Notes: a model not told the origin generated them from the letters alone. A DNA stretch of 64,000 nucleotides from Ailanthus altissimus (GCA_946807835.1 OX327694.1:1748001-1812000); one strand, 5' to 3'. Positions 48,347 to 61,275 are shown, numbered from the stretch's first letter. Program-made: numbers and translations.

Positions 48347-49828
48347 GATCTTTCCAGGTCTTGTTTTGTCAATGGTAACATTCACCTCAAATTCCGGGTC
48401 AATCATGGAACTAATTACGGCAATAAGCCTTCAAGCCGTCAATGATTTAGAATAGGACTAGTTTTAAGCCCAGATGTCATAAATCCAAATTATAAATGCG
48501 TATAAATGATTCCTTATACCGTATATTCATTGATAAATATGTTAAAAAGTAATTTGTAATCCGGTAAAATCTAGAAAGTTCAAAAAATAATGATAATAAA
48601 AATTCTAAGGTTAAATGCTGTACAATTAGATAATTTTAGAATCGAACCAAATTAAAAAAATTTAAAATTTTTATTTTTAAAATCAAACTATATCGAATTA
48701 TTTATGAGAACCAAATCGCACCGAATTAATTCAATTCAGTTTAATTCGACTGCTTAAATATTTTCTAAAAAATAAAAACTATATATGTAAAGAAAAACAT
48801 TCATACAAAAAAGAACCAAAAAAAGTGTGTCAATTTTAAACATCAAATTCATAAAAGTCTATAAACTAAACAAGTTTTAAAAATTAATAAAAATTAAAGT
48901 TCATTTAAACAAATAAAATATTTGTTAATTTTAAACACCGTATTATTTGAAAGTTTATGAATCAAACAACTTAGAAATATATAAAAAGTAAAATCTATCC
49001 AAACAAATAAAGTAATCGTCGACTTTTAGGTACTAAATTAATTAAAATATATGAATTAAACAAATAAGAAAACTATAAAATTAAAATTCACCTAATAAAT
49101 TATATGAAAATTTGTAGGAAATTTTATTTATACTCTTCGGTTCGGTTAGGTATTTTCGGAGACTGAAATTAAAAAAATATCAAGCCAAACCAAATTTATT
49201 CGAGGACCAACATAAAAAAATTAATCGGTTATTTTTATACTCTAATACTAAACCGGACCAATTGGTTCAGCCCAATTTAATTCGATATTTTCAATTCAAG
49301 TATTTTTTTTTTCACCTTAGCAACGAGATAGTTGTGAATGGTTGAAATATGTGGTAGAAAGGTTAATGGTTAAATATATGGTCCACATTGTAAAGCAAGG
49401 TCAATCACATATCTTATAAAGATTTTGTGTTTTACATTGAATAAAAGTTTATAAGGTTTTAAATATATATATGTGTGTGTGTGGATAGACACTAGACAAC
49501 ATTATCTAATGCAAACACTAACCCATAATTAGTGATATAGAGAGCAAACAAAAATTCTAATATGGGTTGCTATTCAAATATAAGTTACTAAAATTTTGTG
49601 TCTTGAGTTACAATAAGAGAATCCGATGTTGGATATATTTTTATAAATGCTTGCTATGTGAGAGGTAAGGAAAAATAACTAGTGATAGAAATAGGTTTTT
49701 CACATGATAAGAGATTGCCACGTGGGATAGATTTTTGTAAGAGATTGCCACAAAAGTTCTTATTTGAATGTGGGTTGCCAAATTTTTGTCTTAAGTTGCA
49801 ATAAGAGAATGTCATATGGGATATATTA

Positions 49829-50752
49829 TGTTGGGATATCAAGTCATGCACTTCAATTTGACACCCCTATGGCATCAACTAAGCCACAACCTTGATACCC
49901 CTTTTATTTAATGCCCAACGAAAAATCATAATTCACACCATAAGTAAGAACACATAAGATTAACACACCAATAAAGATAAAGACAACAAATCAATTAATA
50001 AGACACAAGATATATGTGGTTCGGCCCAAAATTGCCTACGTTTACGGAGGATCCATGATCTAACTTCTTATTATTGATATAGATCACTAAATATCTTCTT
50101 ACATCATCAATGATCCCATAAGACCCGTTAGTATCTCCTATAGAGACCTCTAAGTATCTACCATTGATTACCATGACTCTCTAAAACCTCTTAGTATCTC
50201 CTCATAAGAGATTTTTACAAGGAACACAAGAATAGCCCGAGCATCTAAGCCAAAAGGATTTATGGTGTTTCTCTTTTATTCACTCATATAATCTAAAGAA
50301 AAAAACACTCCCCAAAGGTTACACCCTAGTACACCACGCACTTAGTGCCTACCTAACTCCTCTATTCTCTCTTATGGTTACATCTTGAAATCTTAGATGC
50401 TTGTCTTTCTCTTGTGTTTAGAAGGGTTTATATAGTAAATAAAACACCCTTAGAAACTCTAAACCTAGTTGGAATAAGAGTCCTTACTTGTAGGAGTCCT
50501 AATCCCACTTAAAGAAGTTAATTGAGCCAAAACAGAAAATATCCTAAAGTTGTCGTGTGAATAGTAACTGCATGAACAGTACTGCTGTATACAGTAACTG
50601 CCGCCATGCAACAGTGCACTGCATGAACAGTACTCGTTCTTTTTTCTTCCGTTTTACTCCTCTCTTGTACACCCAATGTGTACTTAATTTCATAATGACT
50701 CTTCTCTCGGTATTCATCCCATATAAAATTATTGAATCACCAATTTCTAACA
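49829..50752 (-). mobile_element. Solo LTR, Ty1/copia type, 924 bp
   Basis: Plus strand TGTTGGGATATC...AATTTCTAACA, flanked by perfect TSD TATTA (49824-49828 and 50753-50757). It shares GTGGTTCGGC, TTGCCTACGT and TTACGGAGGATC-type blocks with the LTRs of elements B and C, read in the same antisense orientation. The uninterrupted sequence of copy 2 gives the empty-site control. Confidence 0.9.
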
Positions 50753-51227
50753 TATTATTATAAGAAATTTTTATGTGAGAGATAAATTTAACGATTAGGT
50801 GGGAGGGAAAAAATAGCTAGTGATAGAAATTAAATTTTTCACATGATAAAAGATTGCCATGTGAGATAGATTACCGTAGAAAATTGACACATAAGAGGTA
50901 AGTCTATTGATTAGGTAGGGAAAATAGTAATAAAAATTAAAATTTTCATGTGATATGTGATTTTTGTGATTAGGTAAAGATAATAAAATGAGTTACGATA
51001 TAATTATTCGATACGCTTTAAACGAATATAGATAGAATAAATTAATATGATTAATAAATGAGTCGAATTCGTATTATTCATTTATTAGTCGTGTCAAATA
51101 AATATTTGAACTCTGTAATTTATAAATTCGTTTAAGACACGTTACTATTTAATATATTGTTTATTTTTATATTTTAATTTTTTCATTCTAAAATTTAAAA
51201 TAACAATCATTATTTTCACTGTCGTCC

Positions 51228-51530
51228 CCACCATTTCTTTTCTTTTTCCACCACATTTTCTCTTTTTTTTTTTCTTACAATTCTAATTGTTTGACTCCAC
51301 CTACTCTCCATTCTTCATAATCAATGTCCCACCATTTCTTTTCTTTTTTCTTTTTCCACCACATTTTCTCTTTTTTTTTTTTCTTACAATTCTAATTGTT
51401 TGACTCCACCTCCTCTCCATTCTTCATCATCAATGTCCCACCATTTGTCTTCTTTTTTCTCTTTTCCACCGCATTTTCCATTTTCTTTACATTTCTAATC
51501 ATATCACTCCACCTACTCTCACTTCTTTTT
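51228..51530. repeat. Three tandem CT-rich units of about 104 bp
   Basis: Units at about 51228-51325, 51326-51430 and 51431-51530 share CCCACCATTT, TTTTCCACCACATTTTC, CTAATTGTTTGACTCCACCT and CTCTCCATTCTTCAT. They lie upstream of the MADS-box fragment, where a captured promoter or 5' leader would be. Confidence 0.8.
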
Positions 51531-51900
51531 TACAATTCATTTGTTCAATCTATCCCTTTCCTTTCGAAATTTCACTCTCTTATTGCTGACTTTTGGTTGC
51601 TTCGATTAGACCTAGCAGAAAAAATACACATCTCCTCTACTAGCAACTCCAAAGAAGGTAACTAGAATAAACACCAAATCCCTTGTCATTTTATTTTTGG
51701 TGAATTGTTTGCAAGTTCACGAGTTATTATTGGTTGGGTATTTTCAATTTTTTTTGGGTCTCTTCAACTGAATCTGAACCGGTGTATTTTTTCTTCCACT
51801 GCTACTCGAATTCTTATTTTTTCATGGCATTTTATATATACATGGTCTTGTTTACATGGCGAATGTGAAGTTTATGGGTTGATTAATTTTTTTTAAGATT

Positions 51901-52024
51901 AGGGCGAGAGAGAAGATCAAGATCAATAAGATTGACAATGTTGTTGCAAGGCAAGTCACCGTCTCCATGAGGAGACGAGGGATTTTCAAAAACAGTTGAA
52001 GAGCTTTCCGTTATGTGATGCTAA
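51901..52024 (+). pseudogene. MADS-box gene fragment (SVP/JOINTLESS-like), captured
   Basis: The frame from 51901 reads RAREKIKINKIDNVVARQ, then VTVSMRRRGIFKN. The MADS domain of SVP/AGL24/JOINTLESS-type proteins starts MAREKI(K/Q)I(K/R)KIDN and continues with TARQVTFSKRRRG. The start ATG is now AGG. After FKN a one-base shift gives KVEELSV, then CDAK after another small deletion, matching KKAEELSVLCDA. So about 40 codons of a first coding exon are present, with Thr/Phe/Lys changes at conserved places. A run ending TTTTTTTTAAG before it may be an old intron end of a 5' leader. No other exon was found. Not functional. Confidence 0.8.
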
Positions 52025-52740
52025 ATTTTTTGCATTCTTATCTTGTTTATTGAATTATGGATGTACTAAAAAAAATTTCTTCTTTAATTTTGTATTTTTG
52101 AATGCACCCTTTTATTTTTAGTAAGAAATTAAACCTAATATCTTCATTGGATCCAAAAAAAATCTAAGGATTAAGTTATTTTTTAGCATTATATAATTGA
52201 TATTTGATGTAATTTTAAATTTTATTTATTTTATTTAAACGAATTATAAATGAATCGAATTATAAATGAATTGAATCGTTAATGAATCGAGTGGTAAAGG
52301 AATCGAATTGTAAACAAATCGAATTATAAATGAATCGAATCGAATCGTAAACAAATTGAATTTTATTTATTTATTTAAACGTATCTAATCATGTCGAGTA
52401 GTGTTGTGTTATTCATTTATTAAACAAATCGAATATGAATTTGAGTGTCTGATTCATTTACTAGACGAATCGTATTCGTGTCTGAAATTTTTTTTGTTAA
52501 TACTCTATATTGACACGATACGAATACGATTGATTTACACGAATTGCCACCCCTATGATTAGGTAAGGAAAATTATTAATAATAGAAATTAGGTGGGTCT
52601 TAAATCTATAAAGATAGGTAGGCAACATGTAAATATCATAATTATGTGTCTTGAACTTTAATAAGAGATTATCATAAAAAATGTGATTCCTACGATTATG
52701 TAAGAGAAATAGCTAGTGATAGAAATTACACTAGTAAAAA

Positions 52741-54061
52741 AAATGTATTTAGTGATAAAAATATATTATTATTATAAATTTGTAATAAAAATATTTCATA
52801 AATTTTATGCTATCAGTAATTTGTAATAGATTTTATACAATTAAAAATGTTAATTTTTTATTATAAATTTGTAATAAAAAATATCATAAATTGTGTAAAA
52901 CATTAGTAATAAAAAATTTGTAGAATAAGTTAATGTGGACAAGCAGTATTACGTAAAAACGACAACATATCTAAAATAAATTTTTTGTTATTTTATTTTA
53001 ATTATATATATAAAGCGAGTCGATGTTCATAAAATTCTTTGACAAATCAATTAATCCACAGTTAACGAGAAATAATGAACATAACGAACACTATAATATT
53101 AAAGAAAATTTAACTAAGAGGAAGGATTAAGGAAGCAGGAAGCATTAATTATCAATTCCAAAGAGCTTCTCTCTTCTCATGGGCAGTTGACTTGACACTT
53201 TGAATATTAAATTATGTTAATTTAAATATGGGTGAAGATGAAGTGAAGGGATCAAATATGGTTATTGTTGTTGTTGTTTGCATGTGATTATAGGCTAATT
53301 AGAGTTTAGGAATAAGTCAACTACTTCTATATGTTTTATTTTGTAATGGGTTCGTTCATTTAGTTAGGTTGGATTCTTAAAATAACTATGTTTTTAATTA
53401 AAAAGAAAAACTGCATGTTGCTTCAATTCTTAGCTGGATAAATAGCTCTATTTAAACCTATGTTAGCTATTCACTCTCTTCAGAATTGTTATTACTAATG
53501 AGAATACAAAATTCACCATATTTCTAATTAGCCCACTTGACAAATAAAATACAGTAAATAAGTGTGCCTTCGTGCGTAGAAATGTTTATTAGTTTTATTT
53601 TATTTTTAATGGTATATGAGACTTAGAATTATAGATCATATTCATCTTTGTTGCCCTATTACTAATAAGTTCAGCAGCCCACTTCACTTAAAGATAAAGT
53701 CTCCAACATTTTAAGATAAAATTAGGCCTAAAAAAAAATAAACTGAATCCACTAAAAATAAACAACTCAAAAACTAAGTTTAAATAAAAAAGAAGGACCG
53801 GATAGGATCACTTTAAAAGTCTAAGAGAAGTAAATTAACCAAATTACCATAAAAGAAATATAAAGTCGATTTGCCCAAAAAAGTAAAAGAGTACGAGTAT
53901 ACTTCATCTTATACTTTTACTTATTCTAATTATGCATAAATTCTTTTTCCAGTAACCTTTATTGAATATATGATTGTTATTTTATCATATAAAGTAGAAT
54001 TGGTCGAACGAGAATGATGAATATCCCAAACAAATGCATAAATTCATTCTTTTTCCAGTAA
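52741..54061. other. AT-rich intergenic DNA between the two S copies
   Basis: 52740-52930 has a loose repeat of TTATAAATTTGTAATAAAAAT. 53240-53480 is slightly less AT-rich and contains a TTGTTGTTGTTG run. No gene seen. Confidence 0.35.
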
Positions 54062-54317
54062 GGTTCAGAATGAATCCAATTAAATTATAAAAAATTAAAA
54101 ATTTTATTTTAGAATTGAACTAGATTAAATTATGTATAAGAACTCAACCGTACCGAATTAATTTGATCTGATTCAGATCAATTCAGTCTCTTAAATTTTT
54201 TTAAAAGATTAAAGAAAAAAATATACATCAATTTTAAACACCAAATTAATAGAAAGTCTATAAATTAAACAAATAAAAAAATTAAAAATTAAAGTTCTTC
54301 TAAACAAATAAAATATC

Positions 54318-55106
54318 TATTAGAATTTTTACGTGTGGAAGTCTTCACCCACAAGTATTCAAAAATAGAAAAAACTTACACAAAACAATAAATAAAAAAA
54401 ATAATCTTTCACAAATAAGGCACAAGAATATAAGAATATACGTGGTTTGACAAACTACTTACGTCTATAGTGGATCACAAGATCTTAACTTCTTTTATTA
54501 CTCAATGATTACCAACAAACCACTCAATAATCACAAAGATCTCATAAGAAATTATAAGGAATACTTAATAGAACAAGCTCTCCAAGGGTCTATACTAGCA
54601 TCTCTTACACATTAAGTACTTAAGTGTTCATTAAGCTCTTTATTTTCTATCTCTCTTAATGTTTCTATTATACTAACAACTCTAATAACTTTACAAGGGT
54701 TTATATAACCTCTAAAACATCCCTAAAAATCATATAATTAGCTAGAATAGCATTTCGCATGGAAGAGAATGTAAAAAAGATTCAAATAAATTGAATCACA
54801 CTTAAAATGGAAAAACAGTGAAAATTGGTATCACAGTGTCGCTATGACATAAGAGTGGCACCGCGTTGCTGCTGCCAAGCTTAGAGTCGTTGCTTCAAGG
54901 CCTAGAGATGGGTCCTTTGCGCATTTTGATCCCTTACTTACTTCCAACTCTTTGTTTGATTGGTTTTTTATTCCCTTTTTTGTCCTTCACGCATTTTGAT
55001 TCCCCTTTTCATTCATCCAATGCATTTTCAACTACGTGTTGACTTTTCGTTGGTCTTTAATTCAAAACTATATTTAAACCTAATTTTATATCACTAAATT
55101 TTAATA
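54318..55106 (-). repeat. 3' LTR of element C
   Basis: Collinear with 59736-60442: GGAAGTCTTCACCCACAAGT, TGGTTTGACAAACT, AACAAGCTCTCCAA, TTTACAAGGGTTTATATA. Contains a GC-rich block at 54835-54905. Confidence 0.88.
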
Positions 55107-55825
55107 GACTCCTTAATTCAAAATCAGTAAAGGAGCTTTCTAGAATCCATCCAATTATCATCACATGCTAAAGTACTTAATAATGACTCAGTTATGTCTT
55201 TGTACATACTTAAATCCCCTAAGGATAAAGACTTAGGTCTCTAAAGATCCGAATGTATCTTGTCTAGGGCAGTTTTGTTATAATCTCCTTTGTCACTTTT
55301 GATTCTACGACCATTATACCCTAGTGGCTAAAATTATCCTTGCTAGTAACTACCTTACCATATATTCTCTTCAACCTCTTTGACTCTAGTGAGCTACTCT
55401 CCAATTCTGCCTCTTGGCCTACATCTCTTTAACAACACATGTTGAATCCCTTACAGCTTAGCACATATAACTTGTTGTGCTTCTCATCCTCTATTATCTC
55501 TATAGAGCCTTTAAACATCTTCAATACTCTTTTTTTTTTCCACATTGAATGAATATCCCACTTGATTTAGCATACTTAAAGATATCAAATTTCTCTTAAC
55601 TCTAAGAACATATCTTACATCAAGTAATTCCCTTACTTTTCCATCATATAATTTTGTCTTTATACTACAAATCCCTATAAATTAACAATCTATATCATTA
55701 CTCATTTATTACTTTACTACTAATAATAGAATGTTAATTAGTAATTAAAGGCATATCATGACACATATAGAAAGTACAACTATAAACTAGAATCCCTTCA
55801 CCAATATATTTTCTTTCTGAAGCTA
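55107..55825 (-). pseudogene. Element C protease C-part and integrase start
   Basis: Minus-strand pieces: LYDGKVRELLDVRYV (about 55640) and KRNLISLSMLNQVGYS (about 55580), matching the copia region after the protease. Then IHSDL followed by a stop (about 55260), the start of the integrase core. Coding similarity ends at the LTR. Confidence 0.75.
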
Positions 55826-55830
55826 CCAAG

Positions 55831-58800
55831 TGAAATGACCCGCCCTGAGTTCTCTAGAAATTCAAGATAATTCCTAAATCATTCCTCTCTAGAAAATGAT
55901 TAAGTTATAAAAACCAAGAGTTTGTTTTTTTTTTCTTTTGCCAATAACCCGGTAGAGTTTCCATGCCTGTCTTACTTTATCCACTTGCGATGTTTAGCTT
56001 ATCACACATCAATGAATAATCATCCAAAGCCTATAGCTTATTATCCTTTATCACTGGTGATGCTCATATTCCACAAATTAAATATTTTCATATCAATACT
56101 CTAAATTATGCATCTAACCTCGAATGCACAAGGTTAAGTAGTTATCAACTCATGAACTCTAATTTCAACTACATATATATGCCACCTCAAAGATAATGAC
56201 TTCTTGTACTATAATTTGGCATAACTTCTAGGCTTAAACTCTATTGAGCTGATTCATTTCTGTAACTCTTGAGAGGAGAAAAGTTTAATAAAAATAGGGG
56301 TGAGTTAATCCAGTGAGTGAATGTGGTTTAAAAAATTTAAATAGTCTTAAAAGTGTAGGATAAACACATAAATAGTATTTATCTTACTATTCATTATGAA
56401 AATAATTAAAGTGCATAAATGATCTTTAATTAAATCATAATAAATATGTGTAAAATTGCTTACCATAAAAAATATATTTCTTAATCTCTAAACATAATAT
56501 TAATTGAATCATAAATAATATAAATTATTATAAAACCATGTACTTGAATATAAGTATTTGAAATCTGCTATCATACCTTTTTCTTAACTGAGTATGGTCA
56601 CACAAATTTAATTTTTAAAATATTATATACTATTATTTATAAATAAAAAAACCACACTCAACTAGTACCCAAATGGAAACCTCATCGTACCCATAATGCC
56701 CTTCAAGTAGACTATTGAATGTACTCATCTCATATCCATGTCGTACACATTCACAGAGTAAACTGACTCTCAAAGAGTAAAGCATCCATACACACAACCT
56801 AAAACCTATGTGTGTGTACAGACGGGTCTTAAAGGTCTGAATTTCATATCTTTATTTGAAAGGGGAGGTACGACCTAGTGGTTTCAAAATCATTTCTTTC
56901 ATACAACATATATACTTATAACATTTCATTATATCATATTCCATACTTTTTAAATCTCAAATCATTAAAAAAATATCATTGCTGTTGATACATGAAAAAT
57001 GTTATCTCAAGTATAAATATATCGTAAGCCAAAACCATAGTATGAATATTTTCTCTATATAAAATAAATCATTTCATTAAGTAAAGTATAACTCAAGATA
57101 AATGGTCATCAAGAAAAAATGTACATATTGTTAGCTATTAAAAAAAACATGCTCATCATGCTTTAAAATATATATTTCTAAAATCATGAAGTAGAAACCA
57201 TAAAAATAGTTTAAGCATCCACTTATAAAACTCTTTGTGTAATTATCTATTTCAACGCGCGTCTCTTCCATAATAGGGTTCTGACTTGTGAGCTTGAGGT
57301 GGATTTTGAATTCTTTGACCCAAATCATAAAGTCAATCTCCCTTTAGTCCTATAATGATTATAAGAAATAATTTAAGCCCATAAAATTAAAATAAATCTA
57401 AAATTGGATCATAATTCAAACATAAGATTTCTTAAAACCTTCCAATTTCAACCACTACTATGATCTAATTGATTTTTCTTATCTGTCAAACAAGGTCTGT
57501 TTACTATAGAATTAAAATATATTACTCTTGAGGCATAAATAATAATTAAATCAAGTAAATAAGATTTTAACCCCTTCAAAAACCAAGTCATAATCATTGT
57601 TAAAACTAAGTCCTTAACTTGGTCAAATCAAAACATCCATTGAACAATCCTTAGTGTTTGAATTTTATAAAATTACTACTTATTCAAAAATTATAAACCT
57701 ATCTTAGAATTACTCATGACACATAATTTAGTCCATAATAAATCACTCAAGGGTAAATTCATTGAGGAATACGTTAAAATAATTTTATTACAAACTTTTA
57801 GAATCTACCAAACAAAATTCTATACTGAGACCACTCTCTTTATAAAATAATAATAATTCAAATCGATGATTTAAATGCTCAAATTTTGATATAATATAAA
57901 AAACATGCAAAATTAACATTTTTCAAAAACCCATAATTCTCTAAGATCATTTGATAGATCAAACTCAATTCGTCATCTGATCATACTACAAAAACATAAG
58001 ATTCTCAAATTTTCAGGGCCAATTTTAAAAAATCACCAAAATCAAGTTTATGGAGCTTTCAAATGAATTGAAGTTCTAAATGCTCATTAAAATGTCTGGG
58101 TTCATGGATTAAAAACCTAGAAGAAAAATAAAAATACTAGATTTTATACAAATCACGGACTAATCCATTGTCATAAAGTAATTTTGCAAATCTATCATAA
58201 TTCATCATCTTATCTATTAATCATCCTCAATAATCGATATATCTCTCAAAATCATCACATCTTCAATTTATAAAGTTTTCAAAAGTCATAGTTTCACAAA
58301 ATCATATAAGAAATGCAAAGATTAGAGAACAAGTTGTGGGAATAGCTTTTTGGTCCTCAAAATTTCTCCATAACACTAATTCTCTTTGTATTCTCTTCTC
58401 ATTCTTCTTCTCTTTCTCTCCATCTCTCTCTAACTCTAGAAATATCTTGGTGGCTTCTATGGCTAGGGTTGATGAAAAGAGGAGTTTATATAATATCCAA
58501 AAATGTATCATTTTGTCCTTTATAGAAACTTTCAATTCTATCTAACACTTATTCTCTTTCTTATAATAGCGCATAGTCAATAATGTAGTATATGGTTTAG
58601 ACCTAGTCTCATTGAGCCTAAATATGTCAATTCTAACTTATAACACATGTATATAGGTCCAATCTCAATAAGTTCATGTAAGTCCAAATCTAACTCATAA
58701 CAAGTCTAACATCTAACTTGGTAATAAATCTATATTTTGAAAAATAAATAAATCCTTAATAAAAAGACAATTTTCTTCTTCTTAATATTGTATAACATGA

Positions 58801-58894
58801 ACATTATAAAATATGCATAAATGTGTAAGTTCACTTGTTATGCTCACATAGTCATTACAACTCTTTCGCCTTAAAAAGTGGTAACGATATTACA
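55831..58894 (+). mobile_element. Solo LTR, 3.06 kb, Tekay-like gypsy type, nested in element C
   Basis: Starts TGAAATGACCCGCCC and ends GTAACGATATTACA, with perfect TSD CCAAG at 55826-55830 and 58895-58899. Long LTRs starting TGxAAxGACCC and ending in ATTACA are typical of Tekay/Del chromoviruses (family knowledge). It lies between the zinc knuckle and protease of element C. No coding region; short open frames at 55922, 57131 and 58302 have no recognised domain. Confidence 0.85.
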
Positions 58895-58899
58895 CCAAG

Positions 58900-59700
58900 A
58901 TTTTTGTAAAATCACTGTCCTTCTCGTAGACTATTCCAGCATCACCTTTTCTTTTCATTTCATTCTTTATGCCCTTTTATTCTTGGACAATCTCTTATAA
59001 AGTTACATTCTTTCATGCAACCAAAACACTTCCTGGCGTTACCTTTTGATCGATTATTCTTACATATCTATTATTAGCCATTCCTCTTACAATATAAACC
59101 ACTACTACATTTGTAGAATTTGATATTTTTTTAAATATTTTGAGTTCAATGAGACTTTAATATCAGTCATTGTTAAATTCTCTCTGCCATACCGAAGTGT
59201 ATCCATGAAGTGCTCATGTCTATCTGGTAGAGAACTTAACAAGAAAATGGCTTTTCCTTCATTTTCTATCTTGACGTCTATCATCTCAAGATCAATGATA
59301 ATCATGTTGAAGGTATCAATGTAGTCTTTAATCGAAGTGGCCTCAACCATGGACAATTGATATAACTTCTTCTTGATGTACAAACAATTCACCAGGGACT
59401 TTGTCATATACAGATTATTAAACTTCTTTCAAAAGACTAATTACAGTCTTCTCTCTAGCAACCTCTCTCAAAACTTCATCACTCAATGATAAGACAATAG
59501 TGTTATGGGCTCTCTTCTAAATGGTTTTATGATCAGATTCAGATTAAGAAGTCCCAAACTTCTTCACTTCACTAGTTATTACTCGAGTCTCTTTAAGGAC
59601 TGAATTTAGCCATTACGTCACTAATAAAGCTATTACGTTCACCTTTTAAATATTAAAATCCTTCTACTAATCGAACTTTTTAACTTCATACTTCTCGGAT
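58900..59700 (-). pseudogene. Element C gag with zinc knuckle
   Basis: The minus strand reads YEVKKFD near the start (about 59690), AHNTIVLSLSDEVLREVARE (about 59480), then the open piece 59407-59105 with MVEATSIKDYIDTFNMIIID and LLSSLPDRHEHF, typical of UBN2-type copia gag. The knuckle CFGCMKECNFIRDC (about 59010) has lost its His. Stops between the pieces. Confidence 0.85.
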
Positions 59701-59721
59701 GCTATGATCGAATAACCTTTA

Positions 59722-59733
59722 GCTTTGTTACCA
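59722..59733 (-). other. Primer-binding site of element C
   Basis: The minus strand reads TGGTAACAAAGC, 10 of 12 bases like the initiator-Met tRNA site TGGTATCAGAGC. Confidence 0.75.
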
Positions 59734-59735
59734 CT

Positions 59736-60442
59736 TATTATTATTTTTACATGCGGAGGTCTTCATCCACAAGTATTGAAGAATAAAAAATATCACATAA
59801 AATAATAGAGAAAATAATCTATTATACACAAGGCACAATAGTATATGTGGTTCGACAAACTGCCTACGTCCATGCTGAAATATAAGATTAACTTCTTTTA
59901 TTACTCAATAATACCAAAGTACCATTCAATGATCGTAAAAATCTCACAATAGATTACAAGGAATACTCAATAAAACAAGCTCTCCAAATGTCTATACTAG
60001 CTCTCTCTTACATACTTAGTACTTAAGTGTTCACTAAACTTTCTATTCTCTCACTCTCTTGATGTTCTATGATACTTACAATTTGAATGATTTTACAAGG
60101 GTTTATATAGGATCTAAAACGTGCCTAAAAATTTATATCAAGTTGGACTAGAAGTTCACATGTAAGGAAATATAAAACCAACTCAAACAAATTGAACAGT
60201 GCTTAAAACTAGAAAACACCAAAAATCTGTGTCACGGTGCCACTAAGGTTGCACAGTAGCACCCAACTTCTGCCAGGCTTAGCACTGTGGCCCCAAGGCC
60301 TGAAGATGCATCCTTCGTATATTTTGATCCATGTCACTCTTCTTTTCACCCATCCAATGCATTCTCGACTAGGTGTCAACTCCTCATTGATCCTCAACCC
60401 AAAACTATATTCAAACCTAATTTTGAATCATAAATTTCAACA
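59736..60442 (-). repeat. 5' LTR of element C
   Basis: The right edge is CAACA (minus strand TGTTGAAATTTATG). GC-rich block at 60230-60305 (CACGGTGCCACTAAGG ... GTGGCCCCAAGGCC). Confidence 0.88.
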
Positions 60443-61275
60443 ATATATATCAATTTTAAGCACCTTATTAATTGAAATTTTATGAATTAAACAAGTTTAA
60501 AAAATATAGAAATTAAAATCTATCCAAACAAATGAAGTGACCATCAATTTTTAAGCACCAAATTAATTAAAATCTATGCACTAAACAAGTTAGAAATCTA
60601 TTAAAATTAAAATTGACCTAATAGATTATATACAAAATTTGAGTGAGATTTTATTTATGCTCTTCAGTGCGATTTGGTATTTTTAGATACCGAAATGAAA
60701 AAATCAAATCAAAGTAAATTTATTCAAAAAGTGAGATAAAAGAAATCGATAGATTAATTTTTATACTCTAATATTGAACTGAACCAGTCGATTTAGTCTG
60801 GTTCAATTAAATATTTTTTGTTTAGATACTTTTCTATCCACTCCTAAAATCAAAGGGATAGTTGTGAATAGTTGAAATCTGTGGTAAAAAGGTGGATGGT
60901 GAAATATACGATCCACATGGAAAAGCAAGGTTGGTCACATAACTTATAAATATGTCACGTCTCACATTAGATAAAAATTCACTAGATTTTAGGTATATAT
61001 AGGTAAGTAGATAACATTATTTAGTAAAAAAGTCTTTTAGGTCAATGGAAGCACCCAATCTATGATTAGTGGTGCAAAGAGAAAACAAAAATTCTTATTC
61101 AAATGTGGGTTGTCAAATTCTTGTGTCTTGAGTTGTAATAAGATATTTCCATGTTGGATAAATTTGTATAAAAGATTGCCACGTGAAAGGCAAGTCACAC
61201 TATTAGGTGAGGGGAAATAACTAGTGATAGAAATTAATTTTTCACATGATAAGAGATTGTCGCGTGGAATAGAGT

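Larger units (their letters stand above)
50980..52555. mobile_element. DNA transposon-like insertion carrying a MADS-box gene fragment
   Basis: Flanked by an 11-bp direct repeat TGATTAGGTAA (50969-50979 and 52556-52566) that occurs once in the matching place of copy 2 (about 61867-61877), so this is an insertion with a long TSD. The right end, read inward, is TAGGGGTGGCAATTCGTG, a kind of end common in plant hAT and Mutator-like elements. The left end is only weakly similar (ATTCGATACG...ACGAAT). A TSD of 9-11 bp favours Mutator-like (inference). The interior holds three CT-rich 100-bp repeats, a MADS-box fragment and an AATCGAATTATAAATG-type array (52245-52365). No transposase. Confidence 0.7.
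48628..52740. repeat. Repeat unit S, copy 1 (about 1.6 kb plus two insertions)
   Basis: Matches copy 2 at 54065-62130 in order. It begins with AAACCGAATTAATT-type sequence holding three 90-130 bp tandem subrepeats (CAATTTTAAACACCAAATTAAT, ACAAATAAA; 48826-49090). Next come a CGGACCAATTGGTTCAG block (49254-49270) and GATAGTTGTGAATGGTTGAA (49326). After that lie degenerate units built on AAGAGATTGCCACGTG and TAGTGATAGAAATTAGGTGG. The unit is interrupted by a solo LTR (49829-50752) and a DNA element (50980-52555). It starts about 325 bp upstream of SABATH gene 2. Its nature (large transposon or segmental duplication) is unresolved. Confidence 0.7.
54318..60442 (-). mobile_element. Ty1/copia element C, internally deleted, with nested solo LTR
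   Basis: LTRs 54318-55106 and 59736-60442; near-perfect TSD ATATC (54313-54317) / ATATA (60443-60447). Primer site at the 5' end. The interior keeps gag, a zinc knuckle, the protease C-part and the very start of integrase, then passes straight into the 3' LTR, so reverse transcriptase and RNase H are missing. A 3.06-kb solo LTR (55831-58894) lies inside. Confidence 0.88.
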
